Below the pieces are notes generated by a model that saw nothing but the letters and a program-made list of their open reading frames with translations, ran no database searches and was not told the origin of the DNA. Positions 5,049 through 6,024 of a stretch of DNA of 6,024 nt are shown one piece after another; within the stretch, counting starts at the first letter, position 1, and each line of letters starts with the position of its first letter. This DNA is from Nocardia sp. (GTDB taxonomy: Bacteria; Actinomycetota; Actinomycetes; Mycobacteriales; Mycobacteriaceae), in the NCBI GenBank assembly GCA_013361595.1, contig JABFXT010000151.1, forward strand, positions 1-6,024, read 5' to 3'. A program made the translations under genes and the position numbers.

Positions 5049-5966
5049 ATGGCGACGTCCCCGGCGAGATATATCGTGGTGGGTATCGACGGGTCGGAGA
5101 CCGCGTCGGCGGCCGCCCGCTGGGCGACAGTATTCGCCGGGAAACTGGGCTTACCGTTGCACCTGGTGCATTCCGCACCCGCGCCGGGCCCGATGCCCGA
5201 TATCGCGCTCGATCCCGCCGAACTCGCCGAGATGCATCGCGCGTACCGCGCCGAACTGCTGTCGACGGCAGAGCGGGCACTGCGGGAGTACGCGCCCGGT
5301 GTCGAGTTGACCACGATCGCCGCGACCGAGGCCCCGGCGGCGGGGATCCTCGCGGCGGCGGAACACGCCGCCATGATCGTGCTGGGCGCGACCGGCGCCG
5401 GATCGGTGGAGCGCTGGCTCCTGGGCTCGACCGCGCTGCGCGTGGCCGGCAGCGCCCGCTGCCCGGTCGCCGTCTGGCGGGGCGACCCCGCACACACCGA
5501 CCCCGACGACCGGCCGATCGTGGTGGGCGCCGACGGGAGTCCACTCTCCGCAGCGGCGACCCGGCTGGCCTTCGAATGGGCGCGGCTGCTGGGGGCTCCG
5601 GTGCGGGCGGTACGGGCGTGGTCGGACAGTACCGCGGTCGGGGATTCCGTCCCCACGGCGCTGGCGCTGATGGGCCCGACGGCGATGGTGGTCGACTGGG
5701 AGGCGATCGCACGCTCGGAATCGGAGACCCTGTCGAAGATCATCGCACCGTACCGGAAGGATTTCCCGGAGGTGGCGGTCGAGGAACGGTCGCGCCGCGG
5801 TTCGGCGGCCCGGGAACTGCTACGCGCAGCGGACGGCGCGCAGCTGGTGATCGTGGGCAGCAAGGGCTGGGGTCGGATCCGCGGCGCGTTGATGGGTTCC
5901 ACCAGTCAGAATCTGCTCCATCGCGCCTATCGCCCGGTCGTCGTCTTCCGCGACCCCGACGCCTGA
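5049..5966 (+). CDS. Universal stress protein with two tandem UspA domains
   Basis: Cytoplasmic 305-aa protein with two UspA folds, a size typical of actinobacterial tandem stress proteins. Domain 1 (about residues 7-144) starts YIVVGIDGSETA; domain 2 (about 155-301) starts PIVVGADGSPLS. Both contain the ATP-binding pattern G-2x-G-9x-G-S: G113/G116/G126/S127 (GATGAGSVERWLLGS) and G270/G273/G283/S284 (GSKGWGRIRGALMGS), and both have the early Asp (D14, D162) that contacts nucleotide in the family. Such proteins are linked to hypoxia, stationary phase and other stress in mycobacteria, where many are DosR-regulated; that is family knowledge, not shown here. The start is set by a good ribosome binding site. 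It is divergent from a PEP synthase-like remnant, a pairing reminiscent of dormancy gene clusters. No gene is visible in the last 58 bases after it. Confidence 0.95.
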   Translation: MATSPARYIVVGIDGSETASAAARWATVFAGKLGLPLHLVHSAPAPGPMPDIALDPAELAEMHRAYRAELLSTAERALREYAPGVELTTIAATEAPAAGILAAAEHAAMIVLGATGAGSVERWLLGSTALRVAGSARCPVAVWRGDPAHTDPDDRPIVVGADGSPLSAAATRLAFEWARLLGAPVRAVRAWSDSTAVGDSVPTALALMGPTAMVVDWEAIARSESETLSKIIAPYRKDFPEVAVEERSRRGSAARELLRAADGAQLVIVGSKGWGRIRGALMGSTSQNLLHRAYRPVVVFRDPDA

Positions 5967-5991
5967 TCGCCGTTCGCCGGGATCGGCACCG

Positions 5992-6005
5992 CGCGGATAT
6001 CCGCG
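5992..6005. repeat. Perfect 14-bp palindrome downstream of the stress protein gene
   Basis: CGCGGATATCCGCG equals its own reverse complement and begins 25 bp after the stop codon. It could be an operator for a gene beyond the window, or part of a terminator, although a loopless palindrome makes a poor hairpin. The surrounding sequence is GC-rich, which raises the chance of coincidence. Confidence 0.3.
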
Positions 6006-6024
6006 GACGGGTCGGCGCCGGGTG

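Overview
The window comes from a high-GC actinobacterium. GC-rich third codon positions, GTG starts, and the gene families present (Cupin_6/AraC regulator, GntR-TetR fusion, bacterial carotenoid oxygenase, tandem-domain universal stress protein) suggest a Nocardia- or Mycobacterium-like member of the Mycobacteriales. Genus is an inference from style, not a proven assignment. There are five substantial genes, two probable gene remnants, and several inverted repeats that look regulatory or terminator-like.

Left part (1-1892): an AraC-type regulator with a cupin sensor domain (minus strand) is divergent from a zinc-independent MDR/quinone-oxidoreductase-like enzyme (plus strand). They share a 98-bp intergenic region with a perfect 12-bp palindrome, the arrangement expected of a regulator controlling its divergent neighbour. 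The regulator stops a few residues short of the family's normal end, at a TGA that looks like a mutated glycine codon.

Middle (1893-4502): the 3' side of the oxidoreductase gene is followed by a decayed minus-strand C-terminus of a WHG-type TetR regulator. Then comes a two-gene minus-strand operon. A carotenoid (apocarotenoid/stilbene) cleavage oxygenase with all four iron-binding histidines is followed after only 4 bp by a regulator with an N-terminal GntR winged helix joined to a TetR-type helix-turn-helix and C-terminal domain. An imperfect 16-bp inverted repeat lies 57 bp upstream of the oxygenase start and is a candidate operator for this regulator.

Right part (4503-6024): a 546-bp stretch without an intact gene holds the oxygenase promoter region, a very strong hairpin (18 paired positions, 4655-4697) and, just 5' of it on the minus strand, a 48-codon piece resembling the extreme C-terminus of PEP synthase-type enzymes. 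The hairpin sits where that gene's terminator would be. A two-domain, ATP-binding-type universal stress protein follows on the plus strand. PEP synthase next to universal stress proteins recalls actinobacterial dormancy/hypoxia loci, so this may be the eroded edge of such a locus; I found no convincing DosR box. I see no CRISPR array, tRNA, rRNA or insertion sequence.
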